The position numbers and the translations under genes are program-made. Below the pieces are notes generated by a model that was not told where the DNA came from, made no database searches, and saw only the letters and a list, made by a program, of their open reading frames with translations. From contig JAXGWH010000001.1 of NCBI GenBank assembly GCA_040773385.1, positions 132,334 through 196,333 on the forward strand: a stretch of 64,000 bases of DNA, in the 5' to 3' direction. Origin of the DNA: Aeriscardovia sp040773385. GTDB taxonomy: Bacteria; Actinomycetota; Actinomycetes; Actinomycetales; Bifidobacteriaceae. This document shows, piece after piece, positions 49,603-56,991 of the stretch (positions are counted from its first letter, which is position 1; each line of letters opens with the position of its first letter).

Positions 49603-50364
49603 GTGAAACGCCCGTTCAAGCTGTACCGGTTCTGGGTCCGTACCCTCTCACCCCTCGTCACCCGCCTCTTCACCCCTACCATCACGGGCGTCGAAAATGT
49701 GCCGGAGAGCGGTCCGGCGATCCTCGCGGCGAACCACTTTGCCGTCATCGATGACGGTATTATCCCGTATTCCGTTCCGCGGATGGTCCACTTCATGGGT
49801 AAGGCCGAGTATTTCACCGGCAAGGGCATCAAAGGCGCCTTCAAAAAGTTCTTCTTCACCTCGGCAGGCGTGTTCCCCGTCGACCGTTCCGGCGGAAATT
49901 CCGCCCTCGGTGGCCTCGAGGCGGCACGGCGGATCCTGGACAAGGGTGAGCTGTTCGGCATCCATCCTGAGGGAACGCGGAGCCCGGACGGCAGGCTCTA
50001 CCGCGGGCATACGGGCGTGGCGCGTCTTGCCTACGAGACCGGTGCGCCGATCATCCCCATCGCCATCACCGGCACGAACATCGCACAGCCGATCGGCACC
50101 GTCTGGCCGAGGAAACATCACGTGTCCATCCAGTTCGGCGAGCCCATCCGCGTGCCGAAAATTGCCTCCGGCCGCCTCACCCATGAGGAGATCCGGGGGC
50201 TGACCGATCGTCTCATGAAGGAAATCGGTGAGATGAGCGGTCAGGAGTATGTGGACGAGTATGCCCAGACCGTCAAGGCGAGGCTGCGACAGGAACAGGC
50301 ACGGAAAGCGGAACAGGCGGCGCAGAACCGTCATCTGACCGCCCAGAAAGCGGAACGTCTCTGA
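49603..50364 (+). CDS. plsC: 1-acyl-sn-glycerol-3-phosphate acyltransferase
   Basis: Membrane-associated enzyme that acylates lysophosphatidic acid to phosphatidic acid. The 253-residue protein has a GTG start after AAGGAATCCC. The catalytic motif ANHFAVIDDG (His-x4-Asp) is at about residue 46, GVFPVDRSGGN follows, and the substrate motif PEGTRSPDGRLYRGHTGVARLAYETGAPIIPIAI is at about 125. The C-terminal 40 residues are a Gln/Lys/Ala-rich helix (RLRQEQARKAEQAAQ). It lies beside membrane and cell-wall signalling genes but has no co-directional neighbour. Confidence 0.93.
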   Translation: MKRPFKLYRFWVRTLSPLVTRLFTPTITGVENVPESGPAILAANHFAVIDDGIIPYSVPRMVHFMGKAEYFTGKGIKGAFKKFFFTSAGVFPVDRSGGNSALGGLEAARRILDKGELFGIHPEGTRSPDGRLYRGHTGVARLAYETGAPIIPIAITGTNIAQPIGTVWPRKHHVSIQFGEPIRVPKIASGRLTHEEIRGLTDRLMKEIGEMSGQEYVDEYAQTVKARLRQEQARKAEQAAQNRHLTAQKAERL

Positions 50365-50399
50365 GCCGTGTTCCCGTCCGGTCGGACTGATCCGGTCTG

Positions 50400-50432
50400 T
50401 CGGTCTTCCGTCCCGGTCACACCGATTTTTTT
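50400..50432 (+). terminator. Probable plsC terminator
   Basis: TCGGT and ACCGA form a short stem with a 16-nt loop, followed by seven Ts (50426-50432). Confidence 0.5.
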
Positions 50433-50511
50433 GGAAAGACAGCGGACGGCAAAGGGGCATTCTCAGTCCCCATCTGTCACTGTCTGTCACCATGCGTCCT
50501 CACCTGTCGCC

Positions 50512-50614
50512 CGGTGAGGGTGGCCACATGCGGTGAGGGTGATCACTCTGCAGGTGAGGGCGATCGACACACAGCACGCAGTGATGGGCATCACACGCAG
50601 GTGAGGGTGATCAC
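50512..50614. repeat. Four degenerate GGTGAGGG repeats beyond the kinase gene
   Basis: CGGTGAGGGTGGCCAC (50512), CGGTGAGGGTGATCAC (50531), AGGTGAGGGCGATCGAC (50552) and AGGTGAGGGTGATCAC (50599). The last copy is the 3' end of the kinase coding sequence; the others extend beyond its stop. The first copy also forms a hairpin with CTCACC at 50499. Confidence 0.65.
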
Positions 50615-52732
50615 CGTCGGATCCCCGTTGCTGTCGCGCAGACGAACCTGGGACCCGGCCGGCGAGGACTGGGAGAAGACCTGATGGAGCAGCTCACCGA
50701 TGGCGGAGGACTTCGTCTCGACCTTGAATCCCATGCCCTCAAGCTTCTCGCGGGCGGCCTGCTTGCTCATCCCGACGAGGTTGGGCATGGTGACGGTCTG
50801 CGGACCGCGTGAGACGGTGAGCGTCACGCTGTCCCCCCAATGTGCCGAGGATCCTGCGCCGGGGGAGAGGGAGACGACGCGCCCCGCCGCGACGGTGTCC
50901 GAATACTCCTCTTTACGGGTCACTTTCAGCCTCAGGGCCTTCAGCCGCCCCTCCGCCTCATCGGCGTCTGAGCCGATCAGATCGGGAATGGTGACGGGTT
51001 TGCGTCCTTTGGAGACTGTCAGAGTGATGGTCCTCGTGTGGCCTGTGGTCGTGCCGGGACGCACCGATGAGGAGACCGCGCAGTCTTTCGAGGCGGTCAC
51101 GGACCAGACGCGACGGACAGTGACGTGGATGAAGCCGATTTTCCGCAGGTAGGAGGCCGGCCGCGGGTACTGGGAGCAGTCGAGCAGATTGGCGGGGACC
51201 GTCGCCTGTTTCTCGCCTTTGGAGAGGGTGACCGCCAGCGGCCCGAGCCGTTTGGAGAGTTTCTCGCCGGCCTTGCGCGAGGAGGAGATGACGTGCCCCT
51301 TCGCCACGGTGTCGGAGAACGCCTGTCTGGTGGTGTAGGGGATGCCCGCCGCGGTGAGCCGCGTACGGTAGGACGACCAGTCGGCGCCGGTGAGCGTGCA
51401 GACATCCGTGTCACAGCGCACGTCGGTGGCCTTGGGGACCGTGTATGTCGAACCCGGTCCGAACAGCCACCACCACACGCCGACCGCGGCGACCGCGAGG
51501 ATGGCGAGGACCGTGGCGGTGATGATGAGGGCTTTCTTTCCGCGCCTACGGGAGGCGGCGCCGTCTCGGCCGTGGGCGGGCGGCTGTGTGCCCAGAGCCT
51601 GCGTCGGTACGGCCACATGTGCGATGGCGCGGGTCGGATCGCCTTGCTGCGATGTCTGCGGGCGCGGCGGCGCGGGGACGGGCCCGACGGTGGTCGGGTG
51701 TGCCGGCGTCGTCCCTGTGCCGGTCTGTCCGGCAGACGGACCGGCCGTATCGACCGTCGCGGCCGCGCCTGCCCCCGCGACAGGTGTGCAATGGACGACC
51801 GGGGCCGAGGAATGCAACGGGGCAGGTGCCACTGTTCCTGTGAGGGCTGCGGGGATATGCCGGTAGGAGAGCAGGGCCGCGGGCAGTGCGGCGGCCGTGC
51901 GGCGAAGAAGACCAAGGGCGGCGGTACCGTCCGCAGGCCGTTTGGCAGGATCGCGCTCACAGAGCCTGCCGACCAGATCGGAGAGCGGACCGGCGAACGA
52001 GGGGTCAGGGGAGGAAACCGGCGGGACGTCGTCGTTGACATGACGAAAGACCGTCGTCACGGCGTTGCTGCTGGCGAACGGCACGGAGCCGGCCAGCATC
52101 TCGTAGGCCATGATCCCCACGGCATAGATGTCGCTCGAGGCGGTGGACACGTTGTCCTGCACGGTCTCGGGTGAGAGATACGAGGCGGTTCCCAGCAGCA
52201 GGCCGGTTGTGCCGGTGTTGTTCTGGCCCAGTGCCTTGGCCAGACCGAAATCGGTGATCTTCACCCGTCCGCGGGTGGTCAGCAGGATGTTCTCCGGCTT
52301 GATGTCGCGATGGATGATCCCTGCCTGGTGGGCGGCGGACAGCCCTTCGAGGACACCGGTGAGGATGCGCAGGCTCTCGCGCACGTCGAGGGTGCCCTCG
52401 GCGGCGAGCCGGTGACGCAGGTCGGTGCCGCGGACATATTCCATGACCAAATAGGGCAGCCCGTCCCACATACCGGTGTCATAGACCTGGACGATATGGG
52501 GGTCGGCGATGCGGGCGGCGCTCGTGGCCTCCACATGAAAACGGTGGAGGAACTGCTGTCCGTGGGGTCCTGCGGCGAGCTGCTGGTGGATGAGTTTGAG
52601 CGCGACCTGACGTTCGAGGCGCGTGTCCGTGGCGAGATAGACGGTCGCCATGCCGCCGTCGGCGATGAGGGAGCCGATGTGGTAGCGTCCTTCGACCGTC
52701 TGTCCCAGACGCGGATCGTGCAGTTCAGCCAT
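50591..52732 (-). CDS. pknB: PASTA-domain Ser/Thr protein kinase, PknB type
   Basis: Membrane kinase that senses cell-wall muropeptides and phosphorylates growth and division proteins. The 713-residue protein has the kinase domain at residues about 12-270: IADGGMATVYLATD (P-loop), VALKLI (Lys), IIHRDIKPENILLT and ITDFGLAKALG. A Pro/Thr/Ala-rich juxtamembrane segment leads to the single membrane span ALIITATVLAILAVAAVGVWWWLFG (about 400). Outside are four PASTA-like repeats; the first two are divergent and each has a cysteine pair (RCDTDVC; DCS...DC). The start at 52732 is set by TAGGAT 7 nt upstream. The usual neighbours (pknA, rodA, pbpA, pstP) are absent. Confidence 0.92.
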   Translation of the reverse strand: MAELHDPRLGQTVEGRYHIGSLIADGGMATVYLATDTRLERQVALKLIHQQLAAGPHGQQFLHRFHVEATSAARIADPHIVQVYDTGMWDGLPYLVMEYVRGTDLRHRLAAEGTLDVRESLRILTGVLEGLSAAHQAGIIHRDIKPENILLTTRGRVKITDFGLAKALGQNNTGTTGLLLGTASYLSPETVQDNVSTASSDIYAVGIMAYEMLAGSVPFASSNAVTTVFRHVNDDVPPVSSPDPSFAGPLSDLVGRLCERDPAKRPADGTAALGLLRRTAAALPAALLSYRHIPAALTGTVAPAPLHSSAPVVHCTPVAGAGAAATVDTAGPSAGQTGTGTTPAHPTTVGPVPAPPRPQTSQQGDPTRAIAHVAVPTQALGTQPPAHGRDGAASRRRGKKALIITATVLAILAVAAVGVWWWLFGPGSTYTVPKATDVRCDTDVCTLTGADWSSYRTRLTAAGIPYTTRQAFSDTVAKGHVISSSRKAGEKLSKRLGPLAVTLSKGEKQATVPANLLDCSQYPRPASYLRKIGFIHVTVRRVWSVTASKDCAVSSSVRPGTTTGHTRTITLTVSKGRKPVTIPDLIGSDADEAEGRLKALRLKVTRKEEYSDTVAAGRVVSLSPGAGSSAHWGDSVTLTVSRGPQTVTMPNLVGMSKQAAREKLEGMGFKVETKSSAIGELLHQVFSQSSPAGSQVRLRDSNGDPTVITLTCV

Positions 52733-52739
52733 ATCCATC

Positions 52740-52745
52740 ATCCTA
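52740..52745 (-). promoter_or_regulatory. Leaderless promoter -10 (TAGGAT) of pknB
   Basis: TAGGAT, then GATGGAT, then the ATG at 52732. Two in-frame ATGs overlap the hexamer and spacer, but the one at 52732 fits the 7-nt rule. Confidence 0.6.
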
Positions 52746-52796
52746 ACCGGGCGAGTTCCCGTTCCATCCGGCTGCCGACGTCTGTCTGTGGGCGGG

Positions 52797-54071
52797 TCAG
52801 TCGAGCAGGTTCACCGTGCCGGTCACAAAGAACTCCCCGAGGACCTTTCGCCAGACACGCGCCGGCCCCTCTGCCGGTCCCGGCCGGAGCATGAACCGGT
52901 CGGCCAGATGCATGACCCGTGTGCGCAGATCGGCCAGACGCTCGAACGACGCCTGCACTGCGCCGCTCTTGCCGATGAGGACGCGGATGCGGGACACCTC
53001 GTCGCCCCCCCGGGACGGGAGCAGGTACAGGCGTGCCAGCTCGGCCCTGTCATCCGGGCCCGACATGCGCAGCGCATCCGCCAGGAGGAGGGTGCGCTTT
53101 CCCTCCCGCAGATCACCGAACAGGGGCTTGCCCGTCGTCCGCCGTGAGGGGATGACGTCTTTGAGGTCATCGCCGATCTGGAAGGCGAGGCCCAACGGCA
53201 GGCCGATGTCATCCGCCCACCGGTCCGCCGTATCCGTCTCCATTCCCCCCGCCATGAGACCGAGTCCCAGCGGTGCCACACATGTATAGCTCGCCGTCTT
53301 CCGGCTGTAGACCGCCTCACAGTTGCGTATGAGCGCTTCGGGATCCGACAGGTCGACCACCGAGTCGGCCTCATCGAGGACCTGACCGATCTCCACGTCC
53401 TGCTGCATGGCGAGCAGACGGGAGAGCACCGGCCCGGTCAAGGTCTCGGAGCGCGGATCCGGTCGTCGTCCGTCCTCCGCCGAGGGGAAGAGCGCCTCTT
53501 GGGCGACGCGCAGGCTGAGCGTGGCGAGCAGGTCGCCGAGCATGATGCCCAGGCCGATGCCGCTCTGACGGGTCTGGGCGCGGCCGAGAGGACGAGGTGA
53601 GAAACTTGTGACCGCCGTCTCGAGACCTCGGTGGGCCGAAGGCCTTCCACGGCGTTCATCCGAATCGTCCATGATGTCGTCGTGGACGAGCGCGCCCGTC
53701 TGGAATATTTCGATCGAACAGGCGAGATCAAGCGCCGCCGTGTGGGAGAGCGGCGGACGCGGGCAGGATGGAGCCGCGCCGGCCGACACCGGTTCGGCAT
53801 CATGGCCCGTTCCGGCCGGTAAGCGCGGGAAGGAGGATTCCAGCTCATAAGAAGCGAGGAGCAGCAGAGCCCGCAGCCGTTTGCCACCGGCGTCCGAATC
53901 AAGGGCCTGGCGGACGACGGCGTCCATGAGCGGCGCACTGGGCACGTCCGGCCGGTCAGGATCCGCATACCGGCGCAGAAGGTCCCCGAGACGTTCCTCG
54001 ACATCCGTGCGGGCATGATCCCGCCAGACGATCACAGCGGCGTTCTGCCCCGGCATCTGCACCTGATCCAT
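52797..54071 (-). CDS. Polyprenyl diphosphate synthase (IspA/GGPS family)
   Basis: Isoprenoid chain elongation enzyme of 424 residues, feeding undecaprenol, menaquinone or carotenoid synthesis. The first aspartate-rich motif is VHDDIMDDSDERRGRPSAH (about residue 110), and the second is FQIGDDLKDVIPS (about 285), followed by GKPLFGDLREGKRTLLLADAL with the conserved Lys. Insertions between helices (around 70-85 and 125-145) make it longer than the usual 330 residues. The start at 54071 is supported by TAGGCT 7 nt upstream. pknB lies 64 bp downstream in the same direction with its own promoter. Chain length cannot be judged reliably from the sequence. Confidence 0.9.
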   Translation of the reverse strand: MDQVQMPGQNAAVIVWRDHARTDVEERLGDLLRRYADPDRPDVPSAPLMDAVVRQALDSDAGGKRLRALLLLASYELESSFPRLPAGTGHDAEPVSAGAAPSCPRPPLSHTAALDLACSIEIFQTGALVHDDIMDDSDERRGRPSAHRGLETAVTSFSPRPLGRAQTRQSGIGLGIMLGDLLATLSLRVAQEALFPSAEDGRRPDPRSETLTGPVLSRLLAMQQDVEIGQVLDEADSVVDLSDPEALIRNCEAVYSRKTASYTCVAPLGLGLMAGGMETDTADRWADDIGLPLGLAFQIGDDLKDVIPSRRTTGKPLFGDLREGKRTLLLADALRMSGPDDRAELARLYLLPSRGGDEVSRIRVLIGKSGAVQASFERLADLRTRVMHLADRFMLRPGPAEGPARVWRKVLGEFFVTGTVNLLD

Positions 54072-54078
54072 ACAGGCG

Positions 54079-54084
54079 AGCCTA
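54079..54084 (-). promoter_or_regulatory. Leaderless promoter -10 (TAGGCT) of the polyprenyl synthase gene
   Basis: TAGGCT, then CGCCTGT, then the ATG at 54071, with no ribosome binding site. Confidence 0.65.
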
Positions 54085-54214
54085 CCGCGGCCGGTCCCGT
54101 CCGAGTTTTCCACAATGGTGCCGTCCTGTTCTGTCGACGTCCCTCTGCGCCGAAAGTGGGAAGTACGGAAGGCGGCGACGGCCGCAGACAGGAAAGAGAC
54201 GTGAAAGGAACCCT

Positions 54215-55027
54215 ATGACCACGATGAAGGAATCCGGCACCACCGGGCGGGAACCGGGGACGCCGGCCGGTACCGTCCGCCCGGGACGCGACGAGACGTC
54301 CGATGATAAGGACCGTACGACGTCATGCACCACGGATGGCAGGATCCCGTCGGCCATCCTTGACGGGCAACGCCGCCGGCTGCACATGCTGCGTGACGCG
54401 CAGACGGACGGGGGACTGGAGGCCGCACAGGTGCGTTGCCGTCTCTATGCCCCGATTCTCGCTCCCTGGGTGGCGCGGGTGCGCGGACAGCAGACCCGGT
54501 CAGTCATGACGATGATGTGTGATGGTCCGACGCCCATGCAGGAATGTGGGGAGACAGTCGTCGACGGGGATGAGGCGGCGGCCCTCGCGCGGACAGCCGT
54601 GGCGCTGGAGGAGGACCTCGCCCTGCGCGACGCTTTTCTGCTGGCGGCCCTGACCGATCTGCCACTACGACGCCTGAGGGAAGAGATGGCCGACCCGCTC
54701 GGAGACCCCGCGCGCACTGATGTGCGCGAGACTTTCGGCAGGGGACTGCGTGACGCCAGGTACCGTCCGACGCGGTACATCGTGCCGGCCTGTGATGCGC
54801 TCATCGAGATGAGCCGGCGTCTGCCGTCACCATGGGGCGGCCAACCTCTGGCAATGCTCTCTCTGCTGCTGTGGTGGAGGAATCAGGGCGACCAGGCGCT
54901 GGGGGAGGCGGCGCTGGCGCTGTCACAGCGTCCTGGCAACGCGCTGGCGCGTCTTGTCGTGACGGCCATCGACGCGGGCGTCTTTCCGCAGGACGACGGA
55001 ACAACCTCGTCAACCAGATCCTCGTGA
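54215..55027 (+). CDS. DUF4192 family protein
   Basis: A 270-residue soluble protein of an actinobacterial family of unknown function. The recognisable part is the C-terminal half: LALRDAFLLAALTDL, then VPACDALIEMSRRLPSPWGGQPLAMLSLLLWWRNQGDQALGEAALALSQRPGNALARLVVTAIDAGVFP, which is the conserved DUF4192 block ending in helical-repeat-like sequence. The N-terminal half, including the usual opening segment of the family, is weak or missing, so the protein is short for DUF4192. AAAGGAA precedes the ATG. It is divergent from the polyprenyl synthase gene and lies 180 bp before rpoD. Confidence 0.8.
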   Translation: MTTMKESGTTGREPGTPAGTVRPGRDETSDDKDRTTSCTTDGRIPSAILDGQRRRLHMLRDAQTDGGLEAAQVRCRLYAPILAPWVARVRGQQTRSVMTMMCDGPTPMQECGETVVDGDEAAALARTAVALEEDLALRDAFLLAALTDLPLRRLREEMADPLGDPARTDVRETFGRGLRDARYRPTRYIVPACDALIEMSRRLPSPWGGQPLAMLSLLLWWRNQGDQALGEAALALSQRPGNALARLVVTAIDAGVFPQDDGTTSSTRSS

Positions 55028-55111
55028 GCGCAGATGGAAACTTCTTGGGAACACGACAACCGTCGTCGCGGTCCGTACACATCACCCTGTAGGACGGCGG
55101 CGGCACGCAAC

Positions 55112-55137
55112 GGGAATAAAACGTCCTCCGGCCGGTT
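55112..55137 (+). promoter_or_regulatory. SigH/SigR-type promoter of rpoD (GGAA-N18-GTT)
   Basis: GGGAAT at 55112 and GTTG at 55135 reproduce the SigH/SigR consensus GGAA-N18-GTT. The principal sigma gene of Streptomyces is known to have a SigR-dependent promoter, which supports the reading. Confidence 0.6.
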
Positions 55138-55152
55138 GAACATCATGGTTGG

Positions 55153-55158
55153 TATCAT
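55153..55158 (+). promoter_or_regulatory. Second rpoD promoter -10 (TATCAT)
   Basis: GGTATCAT, identical to the octamers before gap and infC, 49 bp before the rpoD start. It would give housekeeping transcription beside the SigH-type promoter. Confidence 0.45.
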
Positions 55159-55206
55159 TTTGCTGTTTTTATGCGCTTCAACCGTCGAGGTTTCCAGGGA
55201 GGATAC

Positions 55207-56841
55207 GTGACGACGAAACTGGCTGCCCAGACACAGGCCGAAGGCACATCCACGAAGACGAAAAAGACCACCGCGAAGACGGCCTCGCCGTCAACGAAGC
55301 GGTCGGTCCGGCGGTCCTCCAAGACCACCGCCTCCGCAGCGACGAAGACGACAGCCGCGAAAAAGACTGTTTCATCGGCAAAGCGTGCGTCGACCGCCGC
55401 AAAAAAGACGGACAAGAAGGGAAAGACGGAGCAAAAGAAGGCGACGAAGAAATCGACCGCGCGCATCGACGCAAAGCAGGACGCAAAGAAGACGGCCGCC
55501 GCCGCCCCAAAGAAGAAGACCGCCCGCACAACGACCACCGGCAAGGCGTCCCGCAAAAAGACCGCCGTGGTGCCGAAAACTTCCAAAGCCTCGAAGACAG
55601 CCACCACGTCCACAAAGAAGGCCGCGGCCGAGTCGCGTCTGACGCGGGAGGCCAAGGCGCTTTCCGGCATCTCACAGCCCGTCGCCCCCGGCGTGACCAT
55701 TCACGAGTCCTCGCACTCGCAGTCGCCCCTGACGAACACAAGCGACAACACGGTCCAAGGCCATACGATCGCCAAGCATTTCACGCAAGAGGCGTTCCGC
55801 AAGCGCAGGGAGGCAAAGAAGGCATCGGAGGAGCTGCAGGGTGTCTTCACGCTCAAGGACAGTGATGACAGCGATGATCTGACCCCCTCGGGTAATCCGA
55901 AGCGCCGTGTCATCGCCACCGGCGCCACGACGGATCCTGTCAAGGACTATCTCAAGCAGATCGGCCGCGTGCCGCTGCTCAACGCCCAGCAGGAGGTCGA
56001 CCTCTCCGAGAGGATCGAGACCGGCCTTTATGCCCAGTACCTGCTCGACAACGAATCCGAGGGCATGAGCTTCCACCGCCGCCGCCAGCTCAAGTGGGCC
56101 GTGGCAGACGGGCGTAAGGCAAAGGACCACCTGCTCGAGGCGAACCTGCGTCTCGTCGTCTCACTCGCCAAGCGCTACACGGGCCGGGGCATGCTCTTCC
56201 TCGACCTCATCCAGGAGGGCAACCTCGGCCTCATCCGTGCCGTGGAAAAGTTTGACTGGAAGAAGGGCTTCAAGTTCTCCACCTATGCGACATGGTGGAT
56301 CCGTCAGGCCATCACCCGCGCCATGGCCGACCAGGCACGCACCATCCGTGTGCCCGTGCACATGGTGGAGGTCATCAACAAGCTCTCGCGCGCCCAGCGC
56401 CAGCTGCTCCAGGATCTCGGCCGCGACCCCACCCCTGACGAGCTCGCCCGCGAGCTCGACATGCCGGTCGAGAAGGTCGAGGAGGTGCAGAAGTACGGCC
56501 GTGAGCCGATCAGTCTCCATACGCCTCTGGGCGAGGACGGCGACTCCGAGTTCGGTGACCTCATCGAGGACACGGACGCCATCGCCCCGCAGGACGCCGT
56601 CAGCTTCTCCCTCCTGCAGCAGCAGCTGCGTCAGGTGCTCGAGACGCTCTCGCCGCGTGAGGCGGGCGTCATCAAGATGCGCTACGGGCTTGAGGACGGC
56701 CAGCCCAAGACGCTCGACGACATTGGCCGCGTCTATGGTGTGACCCGCGAGCGCATCCGCCAGATCGAATCGAAGACCATGGCCAAGCTGCGCAACCCGT
56801 CCCGTGCCTCCTCGCTCAAAGATTTCCTCGACGAGGAGTGA
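55207..56841 (+). CDS. rpoD: Principal RNA polymerase sigma factor RpoD/SigA
   Basis: Housekeeping sigma factor of 544 residues. Region 1.2 is TDPVKDYLKQIGRVPLLNAQQEVDLSERIETG (about 240-270), region 2 is KDHLLEANLRLVVSLAKRYTGRGMLFLDLIQEGNLGLIRAVEKFDWKKGFKFSTYATWWIRQAITRAMADQ, and region 4 ends DDIGRVYGVTRERIRQIESKTMAKLRNPSRA. The GTG at 55207 follows AGGGAGG. The first 165 residues are almost pure Lys/Ala/Thr/Ser, resembling the tail of histone H1, a feature of some actinobacterial sigma factors but extreme here. An intrinsic terminator lies 105 bp downstream. Confidence 0.97.
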   Translation: MTTKLAAQTQAEGTSTKTKKTTAKTASPSTKRSVRRSSKTTASAATKTTAAKKTVSSAKRASTAAKKTDKKGKTEQKKATKKSTARIDAKQDAKKTAAAAPKKKTARTTTTGKASRKKTAVVPKTSKASKTATTSTKKAAAESRLTREAKALSGISQPVAPGVTIHESSHSQSPLTNTSDNTVQGHTIAKHFTQEAFRKRREAKKASEELQGVFTLKDSDDSDDLTPSGNPKRRVIATGATTDPVKDYLKQIGRVPLLNAQQEVDLSERIETGLYAQYLLDNESEGMSFHRRRQLKWAVADGRKAKDHLLEANLRLVVSLAKRYTGRGMLFLDLIQEGNLGLIRAVEKFDWKKGFKFSTYATWWIRQAITRAMADQARTIRVPVHMVEVINKLSRAQRQLLQDLGRDPTPDELARELDMPVEKVEEVQKYGREPISLHTPLGEDGDSEFGDLIEDTDAIAPQDAVSFSLLQQQLRQVLETLSPREAGVIKMRYGLEDGQPKTLDDIGRVYGVTRERIRQIESKTMAKLRNPSRASSLKDFLDEE

Positions 56842-56875
56842 GGGCCGCGGTACCGGTTGCCATCAGGCCGGGCGT

Positions 56876-56919
56876 GCGATAACAAAGCGTGTGACAACAA
56901 GACGTGCGATGAAAACCAC
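56876..56919. repeat. Three 15-bp tandem repeats after rpoD
   Basis: CGTGCGATAACAAAG, CGTGTGACAACAAGA and CGTGCGATGAAAACC follow one another between the rpoD stop and its terminator. Confidence 0.6.
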
Positions 56920-56945
56920 ACACGTCCGGCCATCATCGTGCTTCG

Positions 56946-56973
56946 GAGCCTCCGCGTCAGTGAGGCTCTTTTG
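56946..56973 (+). terminator. Intrinsic terminator of rpoD
   Basis: GAGCCTC (56946-56952) and GAGGCTC (56962-56968) with a 9-nt loop, followed by TTTT. It is only 20 bp before the parE start, so parE translation begins close to the terminator. Confidence 0.82.
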
Positions 56974-56991
56974 CTGTCAGGGAAGGGGAAA

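Noticed and set aside
52981..53010. C7 run in the polyprenyl synthase gene as a third contingency tract
   Set aside because: Seven bases are within what is seen by chance in this GC-rich DNA, and the gene is probably essential.
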